From NCBI GenBank assembly GCA_002305615.1, contig DBPU01000114.1:1-9824 (forward strand): 9,824 bases of DNA, written 5' to 3'. Positions 7,413 through 9,824 of the stretch are shown here, one piece after another (the first letter of the stretch is position 1; each line of letters opens with the position of its first letter). The notes under the pieces are model-generated. The model was given only the letters and a program-made list of their open reading frames with translations, made no database searches and was not told the origin of the DNA. Position numbers and translations under genes: made by a program. The DNA is from Verrucomicrobia bacterium UBA1412 (GTDB lineage Bacteria > Verrucomicrobiota > Verrucomicrobiia > Limisphaerales > UBA1412).

Positions 7413-7434
7413 CTGCACCCCGGAAAGGGTGCAG
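7413..7434 (+). terminator. Second hairpin with T-rich downstream sequence
   Basis: CTGCACCC (7413-7420) and GGGTGCAG (7427-7434) form a perfect 8-bp stem around a 6-nt loop. TTTTTT begins about 10 nt downstream (7445), with further T-runs to 7480. It could act as a backup terminator for the BspA-like transcript, though the gap between stem and T-run is longer than usual. Confidence 0.45.
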
Positions 7435-7509
7435 ATAAAGTTGGTTTTTTCGGCGATTTTTTCCGTTTTTCGGGGATAACTTAACAATTTTTTGGACCGG
7501 TTTCGGCAA

Positions 7510-7548
7510 GGGGCAAAAACCGGGCAAAAAAGGGGGCAAAAAAGGGGG
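7510..7548. repeat. Short tandem G/C-A-run repeats
   Basis: Three consecutive units of roughly 12 nt, each G-rich followed by C and five or six A (GGGGCAAAAAC, CGGGCAAAAAA, GGGGGCAAAAAA), end in GGGGGTA. Just upstream, CCGGTTT (7497-7503) and AAACCGG (7517-7523) form a 7-bp inverted repeat. The function is unknown. Confidence 0.6.
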
Positions 7549-7617
7549 TATTTTCTGACTGACCGTCCATTCAATTTCAGCCCCAAAATTCAAAGGAAAA
7601 AGCACCCTTAAAAATAA

Positions 7618-7634
7618 CCTTACCCAAGGTAAGG
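7618..7634. repeat. Perfect 7-bp inverted repeat upstream of the gyrB promoter
   Basis: CCTTACC (7618-7624), three bases, then GGTAAGG (7628-7634). It lies about 40 nt before the candidate -35 element of gyrB. Its symmetry would suit a dimeric DNA-binding protein, but no known operator is recognised. Confidence 0.4.
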
Positions 7635-7674
7635 AAATAAATCTTTTTTTCTGCCCTTTTTTCCGTTTATAAGC

Positions 7675-7702
7675 TTGTAATAAAAGGCGTTTTTGATAGA
7701 AT
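7675..7702 (+). promoter_or_regulatory. Candidate sigma-70-type promoter for gyrB
   Basis: TTGTAA (7675-7680) and TAGAAT (7697-7702) are separated by 16 nt. The -10 matches the consensus at five of six bases, the -35 at four. Transcription would start near 7709, leaving a short leader before the ATG at 7723. Confidence 0.45.
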
Positions 7703-7722
7703 GAGACGTCTTTTGAATTGAG

Positions 7723-9824
7723 ATGGACAAGGACTTAGATTTCACACAAAACAGTCAGTCACCACCCCCCGAATTCAGTACCGCCGGAGGCGAAAAATAC
7801 GACGCTTCCAAGATTGATAAATTGGAGGGGTTGGAGGCTGTTCGCAAGCGCCCCGGAATGTACATTGGCGACCCGGATGAAAACGGGCTTCACCACTGCG
7901 TTTTCGAGGTGCTCGATAACTCCATTGACGAACACCTTGCCGGTTATTGCAAACAGATATCGGTTGTGATCCATGTGGATGGCTCGATCTCCATCAAAGA
8001 TGATGGACGCGGCATCCCGGTGGATATACATCCCAAGTTTAATATCCCCGCCGTAGAGCTGGTTCTCACCAACCTGCATGCGGGAGGTAAGTTCGGTCAG
8101 GGCGCCTATAAATACTCGGGCGGTCTGCACGGCGTCGGTGCCAAGTGCGTCAACGCCCTCTCCGAATGGTTCAAGGTAGAGGTTTACCGGGATGGCCAGG
8201 TCTATTACATGGCCTTTGCCCTGGGCAAAACCACTCAGAAACTCCAGGTGATCGGTAAATCCAAAACCACGGGTACCTGCATCACCTTCAAACCGGACCC
8301 GACGATTTTCACGATCACGACCGAATTCCAGTTTGACAACCTGGCCCGGCGTCTCCGCGAACTGGCTTTCCTCAACCCAGGCGTCGAAATTACGCTCAAA
8401 GACGAGCGTCAGGAGAATAAGCAGGAGAAATTCGTCTACAAAAAGGGCATTGAGGAATTCGTGCGCCAGCTGGGCAAGGGCAAAAATACGCTCACGCCCA
8501 ACCCCATCGTTCTGGCTGCCCAAAAAGATGAAGTCTTCGTGGATTGCGTCATTCAATACAATGACAGCTACAACGACCACATTCTCTGCTTTGCCAACTC
8601 TATTCCGAACCCCGATGGCGGCACACACCTGACCGGCTTCCGGACCGCCCTCACCCGCGCGATTAATCAATACGGCAAGAGCAACGAGCTCTTTAAGAAA
8701 GATAAGGATACCACGCTCACCGGCGACGACGTGCGCGAGGGTATCGTCTGCGTGCTCAGCGTCAAGCTTCCCAATCCGCGTTTCGAATCCCAGACCAAGG
8801 TCAAACTGGTCAATACGGAAATCGATGGCGTCGTCTCTTCCATCGTTTACGAAGGATTGATGGAGTATTTCGACCGCTCTCCGCAGATTGCCAAGATGGT
8901 TATTGAGAAGGCCCTGACGGCTGCCCGTGCCCGTGAAGCGGCCCGCAAAGCCCGTGAAGCCGTTCGCAAAACGGCGCTCACCGGCGGAGGCCTGCCTGGC
9001 AAACTGGCAGACTGCTCGGACCGCGATCCCGCCAATACGGAGCTCTATATCGTCGAGGGCGACTCTGCAGGTGGTTCCGCCAAGCAGGGCCGCGACCGCC
9101 GTTATCAGGCTATTTTGCCGATTCGCGGTAAATTCCTGAACGTCGAGAAGGCCCGTCTGGATAAAGTCCTTCAAAATGCGGAAATCCGCACGATGATCAC
9201 CGCCGTGGGAACCGGTATCGGCTCAGGCGAAACCGAAGGCGCCTTTAACCTGGAGCGGCTCCGCTACCACAAAATCGTCATCATGACCGATGCCGATGTG
9301 GATGGCTCTCATATCCGCACCCTGCTTCTGACCTTTTTCTTCCGGCAGATGCCTGAGTTGGTCAGGCGCGGCCATATCTATATCGCCCAGCCGCCGCTTT
9401 ACCAGATCCTCCGCAAAAAGCGTATCGAATACGTGGAGGATGACGCCCAGCTCAATAAAATCCTGATTCAACTGGGTGCCGAAGAGGTCACCCTCAAGAA
9501 TCTCTCCGATGAGCGCGTCTTCAACGATAAGCAGCTTGATGAAATCCTGGAGCTTCTTACCACTTTGGATAAATACGCCAATGCGCTGCGCAGGCACGGC
9601 GGCGACTTCAGCGATTACGTGGAAAAAATCAATCCCAAGACTCAGGAGCTTCCCAAGCATTTCGTGAAAGTGCGCGACGGCAATGATGAATTCGTCCACT
9701 ACTTCCACACGGAAGACGAACTCTTTGAATTCTCGGAGCAGAACCCCGATCTGGGCCTCGACGAAAATGATGAAGAGGAAAACGGCAACGGCGAAAACAC
9801 CGAAGCCAATGGTAACGGTAACGG
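7723..9824 (+). CDS. gyrB: DNA gyrase subunit B, 3' end outside the window
   Basis: The frame is open from ATG 7723 to the window edge (700 complete codons). An in-frame TGA at 7714-7716 makes this the furthest upstream ATG. GyrB is the ATPase and Toprim subunit of the enzyme that introduces negative supercoils. The GHKL ATPase domain shows YDASKIDKLEGLEAVRKRPG (26-45), EVLDNSIDE (62-70), DDGRGIP (93-99) and the ATP-lid GGLHGVGAKCVN (133-144). The Toprim domain shows EGDSAGGSA (445-453) and TDADVDGSH (522-530, Asp523/525/527 metal ligands). HIRTLLLTFFFRQMPELV and IAQPPLYQI are typical of GyrB. After about residue 570 the sequence enters an insertion-like region that ends in an acidic, Asn/Gly-rich stretch at the edge; the final QRYKGLGEMN part is not yet reached. 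The first 25 residues are a non-conserved, Gln/Pro-rich extension. There is only a weak Shine-Dalgarno sequence. A minus-strand open frame at 7759-9174 is a shadow. Confidence 0.97.
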   Translation, partial: MDKDLDFTQNSQSPPPEFSTAGGEKYDASKIDKLEGLEAVRKRPGMYIGDPDENGLHHCVFEVLDNSIDEHLAGYCKQISVVIHVDGSISIKDDGRGIPVDIHPKFNIPAVELVLTNLHAGGKFGQGAYKYSGGLHGVGAKCVNALSEWFKVEVYRDGQVYYMAFALGKTTQKLQVIGKSKTTGTCITFKPDPTIFTITTEFQFDNLARRLRELAFLNPGVEITLKDERQENKQEKFVYKKGIEEFVRQLGKGKNTLTPNPIVLAAQKDEVFVDCVIQYNDSYNDHILCFANSIPNPDGGTHLTGFRTALTRAINQYGKSNELFKKDKDTTLTGDDVREGIVCVLSVKLPNPRFESQTKVKLVNTEIDGVVSSIVYEGLMEYFDRSPQIAKMVIEKALTAARAREAARKAREAVRKTALTGGGLPGKLADCSDRDPANTELYIVEGDSAGGSAKQGRDRRYQAILPIRGKFLNVEKARLDKVLQNAEIRTMITAVGTGIGSGETEGAFNLERLRYHKIVIMTDADVDGSHIRTLLLTFFFRQMPELVRRGHIYIAQPPLYQILRKKRIEYVEDDAQLNKILIQLGAEEVTLKNLSDERVFNDKQLDEILELLTTLDKYANALRRHGGDFSDYVEKINPKTQELPKHFVKVRDGNDEFVHYFHTEDELFEFSEQNPDLGLDENDEEENGNGENTEANGNGN

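Larger units (their letters stand above)
7324..7722. other. 399-nt structured non-coding gap upstream of gyrB
   Basis: No convincing gene lies here. From left to right it holds a long hairpin (7346-7384), a second perfect hairpin (7413-7434) followed by T-runs, a run of T-rich then G/A-rich short repeats (7441-7550), a 7-bp inverted repeat (7618-7634) and a probable gyrB promoter (7675-7702). Homopolymer runs of five to seven T or A are far more frequent than in the neighbouring genes. A minus-strand open frame of 72 codons at 7387-7605 is a product of this low complexity. Confidence 0.6.

Noticed and set aside
7471..7479. Possible DnaA box near gyrB (reverse of CGGGGATAA)
   Set aside because: Only seven of nine bases match TTATCCACA and there is no cluster, so it does not indicate a replication origin.
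7387..7605. Minus-strand 72-codon open frame in the gap before gyrB
   Set aside because: Its composition (Pro, Lys, Asn runs) comes from the homopolymer tracts, and there is no ribosome binding site.
7759..9174. Minus-strand open frame of 471 codons
   Set aside because: It is fully antisense to gyrB, whose motifs are unmistakable; a codon-bias shadow.

Overview
The window looks like a chromosomal segment of a Gram-negative bacterium, most likely of the Verrucomicrobiota (inference). The main pointers are the very C-terminus of the large leucine-rich-repeat protein (a YY-x-x-GT-x-GW segment, then a last ~60 residues ending in FYRIAQ), which resembles tails I associate with secreted proteins of that phylum, and the abundance of signal-peptide-bearing proteins. 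No tRNA, rRNA, CRISPR array, transposase or integrase is visible.

Layout. (1) Positions 1-3777 hold a tight plus-strand gene set: the 3' part of an M16 (pitrilysin-like) peptidase gene, a complete second M16-family gene 2 nt downstream, and a secreted protein of unknown function starting at a GTG 10 nt further on. The two M16 proteins look complementary. The second lacks the HxxEH zinc motif but keeps the C-terminal Arg/Tyr pair. The first lacks that Tyr, and its zinc-site region is outside the window. The third protein resembles a gluzincin metallopeptidase whose HExxH has become QALTQ while the downstream WxxEG glutamate remains. (2) Positions 3790-4647, minus strand and convergent with the operon, encode a GNAT-type acyltransferase of the ornithine-lipid/putative-hemolysin family. 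(3) After a 210-nt divergent gap, 4858-7323 encodes an 821-residue secreted BspA-type leucine-rich-repeat protein with two levels of internal duplication (23-residue units within exact 81- and 90-residue super-repeats). (4) A 399-nt non-coding gap (7324-7722) holds several inverted repeats, unusual T-runs and G/A-rich short tandem repeats, and a plausible promoter. (5) From 7723 to the window edge runs gyrB (DNA gyrase subunit B), cut off after 700 codons inside an acidic Asn/Gly-rich stretch.

Functionally, the first three genes probably form one envelope or periplasmic proteolysis-related unit. The acyltransferase concerns membrane lipids, the BspA-like protein is probably a surface or secreted adhesion/binding protein, and gyrB is housekeeping. 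Nothing here clearly amounts to a new defence or mobile system. The most unusual items are the adjacent degenerate metallopeptidase homologues, the exact modular duplications in the repeat protein and the structured gap upstream of gyrB.
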